A DNA stretch of 64,000 nucleotides from Bradyrhizobium sp. C9 (GCF_002532045.1 NZ_NWTG01000001.1:806001-870000), one strand, 5' to 3'; positions 7,962 to 21,320 are shown, counted from the stretch's first letter. Notes: generated from the sequence alone by a model not told the origin. A program made the numbers and translations.

Positions 7962-9209
7962 ATGCTGAAAGAGTTTACCAAGCGAATGCAGAGCTTTAGC
8001 CGCCCGCGCCTGCTCGTGGCTGCGGCGGTGCTGGTGGCCGCCTGCGCGGGTGCTTATGGCTACACGCGGTTCGGCACAGAAAAGCAGAAGCCGTCGGAAG
8101 TCTCCAGCCAGTCCCGCAAGGGGGGCACGCGCTATGCGCCGTCGCCGGCCGAGTGGGCCAGCCTGACCTTCCAGGCCGTCACGGAGCACACTTTCCGCTC
8201 CGAGCTGGTGACCGAGGGCAAGATCGGGATCGATGAGGACCGCTCCACCCCGGTCTACTCGCCCTATACCGGGCGGGTGACCCGCCTGCTGGTGCGGCCG
8301 GGCGATACCGTGGTGAAGGGGCAGCCGCTGTTCGTGATCGAAGCGGCCGACACCGTGCAGGCGCAGAACGACTACGTCGCCGCGATGACCGGCCTCAACA
8401 AGGCCCAGTCGGCGCTCGACCTGGCCCAGATCCAGGAGAAGCGCGCCAAGGACCTGTCCGAGGGCAAGGCGATCCCGCTGAAGGATTATCAGACTGCGCA
8501 GGCCGCGCTGGTGCAGGCGCAGAACGATGCGCGCTCGGCGCAGACGCTGCTGGAAGCCGCGCAGAACAAGCTGCACATCCTCGGCTTCGGCGACGAAGCC
8601 ATCACGACCTTGCAGCAGAAGGGCCGTCTCAATCCGGAGACGACGGTGTTCGCGCCGATCGGCGGCACCGTGGTCCAGCGCAAGGCCGGCCCCGGCCAGT
8701 ATGTCTCGACCGGCGCCAGCGACCCGGTCTATGTGATCGGCGATCTCTCGACAGTCTGGCTGATCGCCTTCGTCCGCGAATCCGACGCCGACAATGTCGC
8801 GGTCGGGCAGGAGCTCAGCTTCAGCGTGATGGCGCTGCCGGGCAAGGTGCTGAACGCCCGGGTCAACTATGTCGCCGCCGCGATCGACGCGACCTCGCGC
8901 CGGCTGCTGGTCCGCGCCACCATCGACAACGCCGACAATCGGCTGAAGCCCGAGATGTTCGCCAATGTGACGCTGTATTCGAAGGGCGACCACCCGGCGG
9001 TCGGCGTGCCGAAACAGGCGCTGATCTACGAGGGCGATCAGGTTCGCGTCTGGGTCGCGAAGGCCGACGACAAGACCATCGAGCTGCGCCAGATCAAGCC
9101 CGGCCTCATCAACGGCGACCTGGTCGAGGTCGCCGGCAATCTCAAGCCGGGCGAGCAGATCGTGACGAAGGGAAGCCTCTTCATCGACCGCGCCGCGTCC
9201 GGCACTTAA
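7962..9209 (+). CDS. RND efflux periplasmic adaptor (membrane fusion protein)
   Basis: A 415-residue HlyD/CusB-type adaptor. One N-terminal membrane or signal segment (about residues 17-33) is followed by a lipoyl/barrel-sandwich half (GRVTRLLVRPGDTVVKGQPLF), a long alpha-hairpin (residues ~130-200), a second lipoyl half (APIGGTVVQRKAGPGQYV) and a beta-barrel. It lies 89 bp upstream of the pump gene on the same strand, so the two are probably co-transcribed. An internal ATG at 7986 is an alternative start. The substrate class is inferred from the pump. Confidence 0.9.
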   Translation: MLKEFTKRMQSFSRPRLLVAAAVLVAACAGAYGYTRFGTEKQKPSEVSSQSRKGGTRYAPSPAEWASLTFQAVTEHTFRSELVTEGKIGIDEDRSTPVYSPYTGRVTRLLVRPGDTVVKGQPLFVIEAADTVQAQNDYVAAMTGLNKAQSALDLAQIQEKRAKDLSEGKAIPLKDYQTAQAALVQAQNDARSAQTLLEAAQNKLHILGFGDEAITTLQQKGRLNPETTVFAPIGGTVVQRKAGPGQYVSTGASDPVYVIGDLSTVWLIAFVRESDADNVAVGQELSFSVMALPGKVLNARVNYVAAAIDATSRRLLVRATIDNADNRLKPEMFANVTLYSKGDHPAVGVPKQALIYEGDQVRVWVAKADDKTIELRQIKPGLINGDLVEVAGNLKPGEQIVTKGSLFIDRAASGT

Positions 9210-9298
9210 GACGCACGATCCGGAAGAGGAGGAACCGGCCTTCCGGACCGACCATGCCCACCCAAGAAAAATCCTCACCGTTGAAAGTGCCGATCTGA

Positions 9299-12425
<3,127 letters not shown>

Positions 12426-12433
<8 letters not shown>

Positions 12434-13394
12434 AGCCGTAGAGCCGTGCGGGATTGTCGACCAGGATGGTCTTGCGGGTTGCGGCATCCGGCGCCCAGAC
12501 CGGAAGCTGGTTGAGCAGGCGGCCGTCGTCGATCTGGTACAGCGGCGTCACGTCGGTGACCTTCTTGCCTTGGGGTGTCACCGAATCCGGGTGCGGCCAG
12601 TCGGTACCCCAGACGATGCGCTCGGCATTGGCCGCGATCAGCGCCTGGGCCAGCGGCGCGGCGTCGGCGTAGTCGGGCGCGAGCCTGGAGGCGCGGTAGG
12701 CGCCGGAAATCTTGACATACGCCTTGCCGGATTTGACCAGCGCGAGCAGGTCGGCAAATCCCGGCTGGCCCGTGCCGAGCGCGGCCTCGGCGCCGCCGAA
12801 ATGGTCGAACACCACGGGCACCGGCGCGGCCGCAACCAGGTCCTTGATCGCGGAGATCATGGCGAGGCTGGTGAACAGTTGCACGTGCCAGCCGCGCGCC
12901 TTCATCCGCTCAACCGCGGCCGAGAAGCGCTGCTGGCCGACATTGGGATCATTGACGCCGCCTGTCGCGAGGTTGAGGCGGATGCCGCGGAAGCCGGCCT
13001 TCTGCATCGTGTCGAGATCGCTCTCGCTGGTCTTGTCGTCGATCACGGCGACGCCGCGCGCCGTGGGACCGCGCGCCGTCATGCCGAACAGCGTCGACGA
13101 ATTGTCGGGGCCGTAGACACTCGGCGTCACGATCACCAGGCGCTCGACATGCAGCGCCTTGTGCAGCGCGCTCATCTCGTCCGGAGAGGCCGGTTCCGGC
13201 GTGTAGACGCGGCCGGCGAAGAACGGGAATTTCGCAGGGTCGCCATGGATGTGGGTGTGGCAGTCGCAGGCGCCGGCAGGCACGTCGAAGTTCACCGGGG
13301 TGGATGGTTGCGATGCCTTGGAAAATGCGTTGCTGCTGGTCATGGTCACTCCCGCTGCGATGGAAGCCAGCATCATACTGCGTCGCGTCAGCAT
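12426..13394 (-). CDS. Exported amidohydrolase-2 family metal-dependent hydrolase
   Basis: A 322-residue TIM-barrel hydrolase similar to 2-pyrone-4,6-dicarboxylate lactonase/amidohydrolase-2 proteins. The N-terminus (MLTRRSMMLASIAAGV) looks like a Tat signal, so export is likely. Metal ligands are suggested by HTH at residues 46-48, by FDHFGG in mid-protein and by GTDWPHP near the C-terminus. Its stop codon lies within the last 8 bp of the RND pump gene. It shares direction with the TolC-family gene upstream (138-bp gap). The substrate is unknown. Confidence 0.85.
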
Positions 13395-13532
13395 TGGACG
13401 TCTCCCTGCGTGCTCGGCTGTTATGCGCGCACTCCGCGCACCGGCATCGTTGATGGCCGGCGAGGGCGGAGGTTATCGGCGGAGGGAGCGGGCGGAAAGG
13501 GCCGGTTCGCGCTGCGAACGGTTCCGCAAAGC

Positions 13533-14951
13533 CTATTGTCCCGACGGCGTGCGCAGGCCATGCCAGGCGTCGCGCACCTGATGGTAATGCACCTCGGGCA
13601 GGTAGTCGGGCGTCTTGAGGTTGAGCGTCTTGACGTCGAGGCGGCCGGTCGCGCTGAGCAGCGTGTAGGACGCGATCACGCGGTCGCGCTGCGCGCCGAT
13701 CAGCCGGGCCCGCGCGGTGATCAGATCCTGTTGGGCGTTGAGCACGTCGACCGTGGTGCGCTGGCCACCGGCGGCTTCCTTCTGGACGCCGGCGAGCGCA
13801 ACCTCCGCGGCCTTCACCTCGGACTCGGAGGCCGACACCGCGATCTTGGCGCCCTCATTGGCGACCCAGGCGCTGACCACGGCGGTCTTGGCCTGGTTGC
13901 GGACCTGGTCCAGCACGAGCCGGCTCTGCGCCGCGACTTCCTTGGCCTGCCGGGTCTGCGAGGCCGCGGTGCCGCCGTCATAGATCGGCTGCGTGACCTG
14001 GCCGATCACCGAGGCCTGGTCGGTCCCGAAAGTACCCAGCGTGGAGTCGCTGTCGCGGCTGCGGCTGACGCTGCCTTGCAGGGTGACGTTGGGCATCAGG
14101 CTGCTCTCGGCGACGCGGATCGAGGTCGAGGCGACGTCGACGTCGTAGCCCGCCGCCATCACCGCCGGATGCTCGCGCACCGCGAGCGCGATCGAATCCT
14201 CGCGGCTGCGCGGCAGCAGCCGGTCGATGGTCTCGGCCGGACGCAATTGCGATGGCGCGCTGCCGATCACCTGCGAATAGGTCGCCTGGCTGATCGCGAA
14301 GTTGACCTCGGCGGCGTTGAGATCGGACAGGCCGCGGTTGAGGCGGGCCTCAGCCTGGGCGGTATCGGTCGGCGTGACGTCGCCGGCATTGAGGCGGCGC
14401 TGAGTGATCGCCTGGGTCTCCTTCAGGAAGGCGACATTGGCGCGCTGCGCCTCGACCAGGGTCTGGTTGGCCAGCACGTTGGTATAGGCGGTGACGGCGT
14501 CGAGCAGCACGCCCTGGCCGACATTGCGCAGGGCCTCGCGGCCGGACTGCACCTGCAATTCGGCGACGCGGACGCTGTTGGCGGTCTTGAAGCCGTTGAA
14601 CAGGGTCTGGGTCACGGTGACCCCGATCTGCCAGGGCTTCAGCGTCGCGCCCTGGATCACGTTGCCGGGCAGCTGGTCGCGCACCGCCTGCAGGCCGACC
14701 GAGAGGCCGGCGATGATCTGGGGCCGGTAACCGGCCAGCGCCTGCGGCACGTTCTCGTCGGTGGCGCGCTGGCGCGCCCGTTCAGCATTGAGCTGTGGAT
14801 TGGTCTGATACGCCTTGACCAGGGCTTCCGGCAGGCTCTCGGCGCGGGCCGCGGTGTCAGTCAGCAGCGCGCAGGCCAGCGCGCCAAGGCCGATGCCCGA
14901 CAAAAGCACGCGCCTCGCTACGTCGCCAATATCAGCGGCACGCCCAACCAT
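13533..14951 (-). CDS. TolC family outer-membrane efflux/secretion channel
   Basis: An outer-membrane factor for RND pumps or type I secretion. The mature part begins at ESLPEALVKAYQTNP and shows the two homologous coiled-coil/beta-strand halves typical of TolC (first half with QTLFNGFKTANSVR, second with QPIYDGGTAASQTRQA). The start at 14951 puts a signal peptide (VARRVLLSGIGLGALACALL...ARA) directly at the N-terminus, giving 472 residues. The frame stays open to 15116, which would add an implausible pre-signal extension. It is a candidate partner for the nearby RND pump, although on the opposite strand. Confidence 0.88.
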   Translation of the reverse strand: MVGRAADIGDVARRVLLSGIGLGALACALLTDTAARAESLPEALVKAYQTNPQLNAERARQRATDENVPQALAGYRPQIIAGLSVGLQAVRDQLPGNVIQGATLKPWQIGVTVTQTLFNGFKTANSVRVAELQVQSGREALRNVGQGVLLDAVTAYTNVLANQTLVEAQRANVAFLKETQAITQRRLNAGDVTPTDTAQAEARLNRGLSDLNAAEVNFAISQATYSQVIGSAPSQLRPAETIDRLLPRSREDSIALAVREHPAVMAAGYDVDVASTSIRVAESSLMPNVTLQGSVSRSRDSDSTLGTFGTDQASVIGQVTQPIYDGGTAASQTRQAKEVAAQSRLVLDQVRNQAKTAVVSAWVANEGAKIAVSASESEVKAAEVALAGVQKEAAGGQRTTVDVLNAQQDLITARARLIGAQRDRVIASYTLLSATGRLDVKTLNLKTPDYLPEVHYHQVRDAWHGLRTPSGQ

Positions 14952-15193
14952 GTGATCCCGCAAACCAAACCCCGGCAATCCGCTCTCGCCGATGCCGTTC
15001 GACACATCTACCTGTTTACGGGGCGGCGCCGCCACAGGCAAACCGCCACGCGACATCTGCACATCATTTCGGCTGTTGTCTGTTGCCGGTTCGTCACAGG
15101 CGAGCGCCACCGTCATATGAAGTATAAGTTCGAACCGCCGGCCGCCGATTCAGCGATGCTGGTCATCCACTGCCTTGCCCGGGTTCATCGCAG

Positions 15194-17056
15194 ATGCCAA
15201 AAATCTTCACTGACCCCGAGATGATCGCAGAGCACATCGTCCGGGACGTCGGAACCGAACTTGTGGTGGGGCTGCCGCTCGGCCTCGGCAAGGCCAACCA
15301 CATCGTCAACGCGCTGTATGCGCGGGCGGTCGCCGACCACTCGATCAATCTGACGCTGTTCTCGGCGCTGACGCTGGAAAAGCCGAAGCCGAAGAGCCTG
15401 CTCGAACAGCGCTTCATCGGCCCGGTGATCGATCGCCTGTTCGGCGGTTATCCGGATCTCGCCTATGCGGAGGCGCTGCATCGCGGCGCGCTTCCGCCCA
15501 ACATCAAGGTGATCGAGTTCTTCTTCCTCGCGGGGCAGTGGCTGCATCAGCCGTTCGCCCAGCAGCACTACATCTCCGCCAATTACACCCACGCGGCGTC
15601 GTACCTGCTGTCGCGCGGACTGAATGTCGTGCCCCAGCTGGTCGCAAAGCGCGTGGTCGATGGCGTGCCGCGCTATAGTTTGAGCTGCAACACCGACACG
15701 ACGCTCGACGTGCTGCGCGCCCGCGCGCAGGGGCGGGCGTCATTCAAGCTGATCGGCCAGGTCAATTCCGAACTGCCGTTCATGCCTGGGCCCGGCGATC
15801 TGCCGGCGGATGAATTCGATGCGGTTCTCGACAGTCCCGACACCGATTTCCCGCTGTTCGCGCCGCCGTCGGAGCCGATCAGCGACACCAAATATGCGAT
15901 CGGATTGCATGCTGCGGGTCTGGTCCGCGACGGCGGCACGCTGCAGATCGGGATCGGGCAGGTCGGCGATGCGCTGGCGCAGGGGCTCGTGGTGCGGCAT
16001 CGCGACAACGCCCAATTCCACGGCATCTTGCAGCGCCTTGCACCCGGTAGCGCACAGCTCGCGGCGGCCGAGACCGGGCCGTTCGAGAAGGGCCTCTATG
16101 GCGTCAGCGAGATGCTGTTCGAGGCGTTCCTCGGGTTGATCGACGCCGGCATTCTCAAGCGCGACGTTGATGGCGTAGTGCTGCACGGCGCATTCTTCCT
16201 CGGGCCGCAATCCTTCTACCGGGCGCTGCGCGAGATGACGGGCGAGCAGCTGGCGCGAATCCAGATGATGCCGGTGTCCTTCACCAACGAGATTTTCGGC
16301 GACGAGGACGGCAAGCGCCGCGCCCGCGTCGATGCGCGCTTCGTCAACAACGCGATGATGGCGACGCTGCTCGGCGCTGCGATCTCCGACGGGCTCGAGA
16401 ACGGCCAGGTCGTCAGCGGCGTCGGCGGCCAGTACAATTTCGTGGCGCAGGCGTTCGCACTCGAGAGTGCGCGCTCGGTGCTGGCGCTGGAGGCGACCCA
16501 TCAGTCCGGCAAGCAAACGCAGTCGAACATCCGCTGGTCCTACGGTCACGAGACCATTCCGCGCCATTTGCGCGATGTCTTCGTCACCGAATACGGCGTC
16601 GCCGACGTCAGGGGGAAATCTGATGCCGACGTGATCGCCGCGATGTTGCAGGTCTCGGACTCGCGTTTCCAGGGTGAGTTGATGCGGCAGGCGAAGGATG
16701 CCGGCAAGCTACCGCGCGATCACGAAATCCCGGCCGCTCACCGCGAAAATTATCCCGAGCGCATCAGCACGGCGCTGAAGCCCGCGCGTGAGGCAGGCCT
16801 GTTGCCGTCATTCCCGTTCGGCAGCGATTTCACCGACGTCGAGCAACGGCTGATTCCGGCCCTGCAGATCTTGCAGCAGGCGCGGCAGACCCCGCTGCAA
16901 CTCGCCGGCCTGCTGTGGCAGGGGATGCGGCATCCGCCTGACGCCGCCGACCGCGAATGCCTGGCGCGGCTCGGTCTCGACAAGCCGACGCATTTCGCCG
17001 AGCGCGCCTATCGCGCGCTCGTCACCGCGGCGTTGCAACGAAGCCGCGTGAATTAG
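15194..17056 (+). CDS. Acetyl-CoA hydrolase/CoA transferase family protein
   Basis: A 620-residue protein of the class I CoA-transferase superfamily. The N-terminal lobe ([17 protein letters not shown]) and C-terminal lobe resemble acetyl-CoA hydrolase and 4-hydroxybutyrate/succinyl CoA transferases. The C-terminal motif [10 protein letters not shown] and the conserved SFTNEIFG segment, whose glutamate is the likely thioester-forming residue, support this. It may recycle acyl-CoAs with the neighbouring enoyl-CoA hydratase. The two genes converge and overlap by four bases (TTAG, 17053-17056). The exact acceptor is not predictable. Confidence 0.85.
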   Translation: MPKIFTDPEMIAEHIVRDVGTELVVGLPLGLGKANHIVNALYARAVADHSINLTLFSALTLEKPKPKSLLEQRFIGPVIDRLFGGYPDLAYAEALHRGALPPNIKVIEFFFLAGQWLHQPFAQQHYISANYTHAASYLLSRGLNVVPQLVAKRVVDGVPRYSLSCNTDTTLDVLRARAQGRASFKLIGQVNSELPFMPGPGDLPADEFDAVLDSPDTDFPLFAPPSEPISDTKYAIGLHAAGLVRDGGTLQIGIGQVGDALAQGLVVRHRDNAQFHGILQRLAPGSAQLAAAETGPFEKGLYGVSEMLFEAFLGLIDAGILKRDVDGVVLHGAFFLGPQSFYRALREMTGEQLARIQMMPVSFTNEIFGDEDGKRRARVDARFVNNAMMATLLGAAISDGLENGQVVSGVGGQYNFVAQAFALESARSVLALEATHQSGKQTQSNIRWSYGHETIPRHLRDVFVTEYGVADVRGKSDADVIAAMLQVSDSRFQGELMRQAKDAGKLPRDHEIPAAHRENYPERISTALKPAREAGLLPSFPFGSDFTDVEQRLIPALQILQQARQTPLQLAGLLWQGMRHPPDAADRECLARLGLDKPTHFAERAYRALVTAALQRSRVN

Positions 17057-17832
17057 CGGTTCTTGTTGACTGGCTTGCGCTTCTCGATGAAGGCCGCCAT
17101 GCCCTCGGAGCGGTCCTCGAGCGCGAAGGTCGAGTGGAACAGGTTGCGCTCCACATTCATGCCTTCCGAAAGCGGCGTCTCGAACGCGCGGTTGATGGCT
17201 TCCTTGGCCATCGCGGCGGCCGGACGCGACATCGAGGCGATCTTCTCTGCCGCGGCGAGCGCCTCTTCCAGCAGCTTGTCGGCCGGAACGATCCGCGACA
17301 CGAGACCCGAGCGTTCAGCTTCCGCCGCATCCATCATCCGGCCGGTGAGGCAGAGATCCATCGCCTTCGACTTGCCGATCGCGCGGGTCAGCCGCTGCGT
17401 GCCGCCGATGCCCGGGATGGTGCCGAGGGTGATTTCCGGCTGGCCGAACTTGGCGGTGTCGGCGGCGATGATGATGTCGCACATCATCGCAAGCTCGCAG
17501 CCACCGCCGAGCGCATAGCCCGCGACCGCGGCAATGGTCGGCTTGCGGCAATTGGCGACGCGGTCGCCGCCGATCGCGGTGAAGTCGCTGTTGAACATGT
17601 CGATGAAGCCCTTCGGCTGCATCTCCTTGATGTCGGCGCCGGCCGCGAAGGCCTTCTCGCTGCCGGTGATCAGGATGCAGCCGATCTCGTCGTCGGCCTC
17701 GAGATCGTCGACCGCCGCGGCGATCTCGCGGAACACGCCGAACGACAGCGCATTCAGCATTTTGGGCCGGTTCAGCGTGATGACGCCGACCGGTCCCTTG
17801 CTTTCGACGATGATGAATTCGAACGTAGCCAT
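17053..17832 (-). CDS. Enoyl-CoA hydratase
   Basis: A 259-residue crotonase-fold enzyme hydrating 2-enoyl-CoA in fatty-acid beta-oxidation. The oxyanion-hole segment [10 protein letters not shown] is near residue 62. The catalytic glutamates are Glu113 ([11 protein letters not shown]) and Glu133 ([12 protein letters not shown]), 20 apart as in authentic hydratases, so hydratase activity rather than another crotonase reaction is likely. It appears monocistronic and converges on the acetyl-CoA hydrolase gene. Confidence 0.93.
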   Translation of the reverse strand: MATFEFIIVESKGPVGVITLNRPKMLNALSFGVFREIAAAVDDLEADDEIGCILITGSEKAFAAGADIKEMQPKGFIDMFNSDFTAIGGDRVANCRKPTIAAVAGYALGGGCELAMMCDIIIAADTAKFGQPEITLGTIPGIGGTQRLTRAIGKSKAMDLCLTGRMMDAAEAERSGLVSRIVPADKLLEEALAAAEKIASMSRPAAAMAKEAINRAFETPLSEGMNVERNLFHSTFALEDRSEGMAAFIEKRKPVNKNR

Positions 17833-17958
17833 GACGCAAACCCCGTGCCTGATTTGCGGTGCAATGTGCCCGCTGGCGGGATGCGCTTCAAGTGGCTGAA
17901 ACGAGGCTTTGGGCCACGGTGCGGCGCTATCTCGCGCCGCAAGCCGCGGGACCTCGCC

Positions 17959-18642
17959 TTAGGCCATGAACATGCGCGCCGCGGAGGCCACCGTGAGCAG
18001 CGCGCCGAAGCCGATGAAGATCTTCCCGATCAGCGAGGTCTGGTCCAGGCTCGCGCTGTCGCTGCTCGCCAGAACCGGGGCCGGCTTGGGTGCCGCTACG
18101 GCGACAGGCGGCGGCTGCGTCGGGGGCGCCTCCTGCTGGGCGGTCTGCGGTTGAACCGGCTGCGATTGTTCCGCCGGCTGCTCCTGCTGCAGGGCCCGGT
18201 CGAGGTCGTTGAGCTGATCGGATGCGACCACGCTGCCGTCGGATTGCGCGTCGCCGGGCTTGTCGGAGGCGGCCATCACCGGATTGGCACTGGCGGGCGC
18301 AGCGCTCGCATTGCCGTCGCCGGACGTCAGTTCCGCATTGGCATTGGCGACCGTTGCGGGCATGCCCGCCGACGTCACGCTGCCGGCATCGCTGGCGGCC
18401 TTCTTGCTCTCCGATTTGTCGGCGGTCTTGCCAGCCGGCTTGGAAGACTGGTGGCGCGCATGGCGCCGGCCACGCCGCGAACTCTGGTCCGCGGATTTGT
18501 CGGTCGAAGCATTGTCGGATTTCGCCGTGCCGGGATCCGAACCGGCTGCATGCGCCGGCAACGGTCCGGCGAGACCCACGAAAAACCCTGTCAGCCCTGT
18601 CGCAACCATCAAGGCCAAGCGCCCGCTGGCTTTGATCTTCAT
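17959..18642 (-). CDS. Exported low-complexity protein with C-terminal membrane anchor
   Basis: A 227-residue hypothetical protein. It has an N-terminal signal or membrane segment (LALMVATGLTGFFVGLAGPL, cleavage likely after AHA), a long Ala/Ser/Pro/Gln-rich linker with a basic patch (RRGRRHARHQ), and a C-terminal hydrophobic segment LIGKIFIGFGALLTVAS followed by ARMFMA. ATG 18642 is preceded by GGGGAG. The layout suggests a membrane-tethered periplasmic linker. No family is recognised. It is divergent from the ECF sigma operon across a spacer with an 18-bp palindrome. Confidence 0.65.
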   Translation of the reverse strand: MKIKASGRLALMVATGLTGFFVGLAGPLPAHAAGSDPGTAKSDNASTDKSADQSSRRGRRHARHQSSKPAGKTADKSESKKAASDAGSVTSAGMPATVANANAELTSGDGNASAAPASANPVMAASDKPGDAQSDGSVVASDQLNDLDRALQQEQPAEQSQPVQPQTAQQEAPPTQPPPVAVAAPKPAPVLASSDSASLDQTSLIGKIFIGFGALLTVASAARMFMA

Positions 18643-18892
18643 TCTGATGATCTCCCCATTTCGCCCGTCCCGAACGCGAAAAGAGACCCCGCTGCGTGTC
18701 CACACCGGGGCAAAAAAAGGGAATCTTCGGGCATCAGAGGGCAAAAGCTGGGCAATTTCGTCCCGGTGGATCGGCGGCAGCAGCTGCACCGATGCGTGTC
18801 GGACCGATCGGTGTTATGAGCCCTTCCGTCTGCAAACCCGCCGGAGCGATTCTTTGAGGCTGATCCTCGGCGCGGCCCTGCTTGGGGACATC

Positions 18893-18910
18893 TATCACGA
18901 CTTCGTGATA
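18893..18910. promoter_or_regulatory. Perfect 18-bp palindrome, candidate operator
   Basis: TATCACGA-CT-TCGTGATA is a perfect 8+8 inverted repeat with a 2-bp centre. It sits 15 bp upstream of the putative ECF -35 box and about 250 bp from the divergent gene's start. Its size and symmetry suit a dimeric regulator; the regulator is unknown. Confidence 0.5.
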
Positions 18911-18925
18911 TCCTTGGCTTGCCGC

Positions 18926-18950
18926 GTAACAAACTGAAAGATCGGCCGAA
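18926..18950 (+). promoter_or_regulatory. Putative ECF (SigF-type) autoregulatory promoter
   Basis: GTAAC (18926-18930), a 16-bp spacer and CGAA (18947-18950) match the GTAAC-N16-CGAA pattern remembered for Caulobacter SigF promoters. It ends 19 bases before the GTG start of the sigma gene, implying self-activation. This placement also argues against the upstream ATG at 18919, which would precede the transcript. Confidence 0.5.
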
Positions 18951-18969
18951 TTGCAATTCAGGAGCCTGC

Positions 18970-19515
18970 GTGCGCGAACGTGAGGATGAATGGACTGACC
19001 TGATGCGGTCGGCCATTTCAGGCGATGACGCGGCGTATCATCGCCTGCTCAAGGCCATCACGCCGGTACTCCGTGCCGCGGCGCGACGTGGCTTGGCGCG
19101 CGCGGGACAACCGGTCGATCAGTCCGAGGACATCGTGCAGGACATCTTGTTGGCGGTGCATTTGAAGCGACAGACCTGGGACACCAGCGCGCCGTTCGCG
19201 CCGTGGCTGTTCGCGATCGCCCGCAACAAGCTGATCGACGCGCTGCGCCGCCGCGGCAGGCGCATCTTCGTCAATATCGATGATTTCGCCGAGACGCTGC
19301 CGGGAGAAACACCGGAGCCGACGGCGTCGCCCGGCGAGGTGACCGCCCAGTTGCAGGGTTTGCCCGCGCGGCAGCGCGATGTGCTGCAATCGATCGCGGT
19401 CGACAGCACCTCGATCAAGGACACCGCTGCGAAATTCGCGATGACCGAAGGCGCGGTGCGGGTTGCGCTGCATCGTGGGCTTGCGAGTCTGACCGCGAAA
19501 TTACGGGACCGATGA
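18970..19515 (+). CDS. ECF sigma factor, SigF-like, paired with NrsF
   Basis: A 181-residue group IV sigma factor. Region 2 is residues ~10-85 (QSEDIVQDILLAVHLKRQTW, PWLFAIARNKLIDALRRR). Region 4 is residues ~120-178 (LQGLPARQRDVLQSIAVD and a helix-turn-helix TAAKFAMTEGAVRVALHRG). The GTG at 18970 is preceded by AGGAG at a good distance and lies downstream of the putative promoter. The next gene encodes its NrsF-type membrane anti-sigma factor with ATGA overlap, the arrangement of SigF/NrsF oxidative and metal-stress modules. Confidence 0.9.
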   Translation: MREREDEWTDLMRSAISGDDAAYHRLLKAITPVLRAAARRGLARAGQPVDQSEDIVQDILLAVHLKRQTWDTSAPFAPWLFAIARNKLIDALRRRGRRIFVNIDDFAETLPGETPEPTASPGEVTAQLQGLPARQRDVLQSIAVDSTSIKDTAAKFAMTEGAVRVALHRGLASLTAKLRDR

Positions 19516-20156
19516 GCATGGACACCGATCAACTCATTCGAACCCTGACCGCCGACAATGCCTATCGCGCGCGTCCTATCGGCCTGGCGCTGATGTTGGC
19601 GCTGCTGGCGGCGGCGCCGGTTTCGCTGCTGATCTTCTTCGCCGAGCTCGGCGTGCGGCCCGACGTGATGACCGCGATGCATAATCCGTTCTTCGACCTG
19701 AAGTTCGCGGTGACGCTGGCGCTCGCCGCCTCGGCGATCGCGGTCAGCTTGCATCTGTCGCGGCCGGAAGCCTCGCTGCGCAGCTTCGGCTGGTGGCTGC
19801 TGATCCCCGCCGGCATCCTCGTTGCCGCGATCAGCGGCGAGATGATGATGCCGCAGCGCACGCCGATGATGACGCGCCTGATCGGCAAGAACTCGGTGGC
19901 GTGCATGACCGCGATCCCCGCGATGTCGCTGCCGCTGCTGGTCGGCGCGCTGTACGGGCTCAGGCAGGGCGCGCCGGCGCGGCCTGCGGTCGCCGGCGCG
20001 GTGGCGGGCCTGCTCTCGGCAGGGCTCGCGGCCACGGTCTACGCGTCGCACTGCACCGATGACTCGCCGCTGTTCGTTGCGACCTGGTACACGCTGGCGA
20101 CCGCGATCGTCGCAAGCGTTGGCGCGCTGATGGGAGCGAGGGCGCTAAGATATTAG
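19512..20156 (+). CDS. nrsF: NrsF-type (DUF1109) membrane anti-sigma factor
   Basis: A 214-residue protein with about six transmembrane helices, the DUF1109/NrsF family that sequesters the cognate ECF factor at the inner membrane. The short cytosolic N-terminus (MDTDQLIRTLTADNAYRARPI) precedes the helices. Cysteines in the predicted periplasmic or loop regions (NSVACMTAIP; ASHCTDDSP) match the position of the conserved cysteine pair needed for stress sensing in NrsF. Translation is coupled to the sigma gene by an ATGA overlap. Its stop overlaps the converging DUF2336 gene by four bases. Confidence 0.88.
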   Translation: MSMDTDQLIRTLTADNAYRARPIGLALMLALLAAAPVSLLIFFAELGVRPDVMTAMHNPFFDLKFAVTLALAASAIAVSLHLSRPEASLRSFGWWLLIPAGILVAAISGEMMMPQRTPMMTRLIGKNSVACMTAIPAMSLPLLVGALYGLRQGAPARPAVAGAVAGLLSAGLAATVYASHCTDDSPLFVATWYTLATAIVASVGALMGARALRY

Positions 20157-21259
20157 GCCGCGGGCGCGGACTGCTGCATGCGATGGAAGCGCAGCACCTG
20201 CTGCGCGGTCGATGGCCGCAGCCGCTCATAGGTGTCCTTGCAGGCCTGCAAATCGGTCGGCTCACCGCCCGAGATGTCGTCGCGCAGATTGATGATCGAC
20301 CGCACCGTCGACCATGACAGGCCCGAGACCTTGGCCAGGATCATCACGCCCTCGGCGCGGGTTTCGATCATCATGTTCTCGGCGATGCTGACCGAAACGT
20401 TGGCGAGCGCGGCAAGCGAGGCATTGGTCTCGTCGAACTTGCCGGCCTCGGCGAAGGCTGCGAGTTGGAATTCGTCGAGCCGGCCGTCCTGGTACAGCGA
20501 CTTGACCAGCGCATGCGCGATCGTGGTGTCCGGCGTCACGGCGGCGGGCGCCGAGCGCGCGCGTCGCGTCGCCTCCTTGACCGCGATCGGAATTTCCTTG
20601 GCCTGCTGCGGGTTGGCAGCCTCGAGCCGCTGCCTGACCGTGTCCGAGGCTTTGGCCACCAGTTTGAGATAGAGATGCCGCGGGATGTTCGGGCGCAGGC
20701 CGACGCAGGTCGACAGATTGTCGTCGCCCTCGGCGCGGCTGACCAGCCGGGTGAAGCCGCGCTCGGTGAATTCCGCGCCGGGATTGTTGACCGCGCTTTG
20801 AATCACCTCGTCGTTGCCGCGCAGCACCAGCACGTCGGTGACGGCGCCGCTCAGCGTCTTGCGGTTGGAGATTGCGAGCAGGTGCGCCTGGCTCTTGCTG
20901 CGCGCGGTCTCGATCAGCGTGTCGTCGTCGAGCCGCGGCGACAATGTCAGCACGGGGCCCGCGACTTCGATCAGGTCGTCGAATGCAAGGGTACGGATGG
21001 TCTGCGGCGGCGCGGTGTCGATCGGGGCGAGGCGGTTGGCGAGCAGCGCCTTGGCCGAATTTTCGATGTGCTCGAGCAGGCATTGGAAGACATCGTCGAA
21101 CAGCACGATCTGCTGGTCCGAATAGTTGACCGAGCCGTTGATGAAGAGGTCGGTCACGCGGCGCAGCGTCTCGACACGGCGTGCGACGGTGCCGTGCGCG
21201 AGCGTCGTCTGCAGCTCGTCGAGCAGACTTTCGGGGGCGGTCTCGGGCTTCGAACTCAT
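20153..21259 (-). CDS. DUF2336 family protein (paralogue 1)
   Basis: A 368-residue predicted cytosolic, helix-rich protein of the alphaproteobacterial DUF2336 family, whose function is unknown. ATG 21259 follows CAGGACAGAGTC. It lies 61 bp downstream of a diguanylate cyclase on the same strand, so co-transcription is likely and a role in c-di-GMP output is conceivable. A second DUF2336 gene is at 56715-57686. No catalytic motif is visible. Confidence 0.8.
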   Translation of the reverse strand: MSSKPETAPESLLDELQTTLAHGTVARRVETLRRVTDLFINGSVNYSDQQIVLFDDVFQCLLEHIENSAKALLANRLAPIDTAPPQTIRTLAFDDLIEVAGPVLTLSPRLDDDTLIETARSKSQAHLLAISNRKTLSGAVTDVLVLRGNDEVIQSAVNNPGAEFTERGFTRLVSRAEGDDNLSTCVGLRPNIPRHLYLKLVAKASDTVRQRLEAANPQQAKEIPIAVKEATRRARSAPAAVTPDTTIAHALVKSLYQDGRLDEFQLAAFAEAGKFDETNASLAALANVSVSIAENMMIETRAEGVMILAKVSGLSWSTVRSIINLRDDISGGEPTDLQACKDTYERLRPSTAQQVLRFHRMQQSAPAA

Positions 21260-21320
21260 GACTCTGTCCTGGAGCGGTGGCGACGGCTTCTCCGGCGCCA
21301 AATAGGGAAACGAAAGGAGG

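Noticed and set aside
12570..15224. An 884-codon plus-strand frame across the amidohydrolase and TolC genes
   Set aside because: Spans two well-supported minus-strand genes and their spacer, and has no recognisable domain.
16957..18819. A 620-codon plus-strand frame overlapping the enoyl-CoA hydratase
   Set aside because: Arg/His-rich composition and antisense to a hydratase with conserved catalytic residues.
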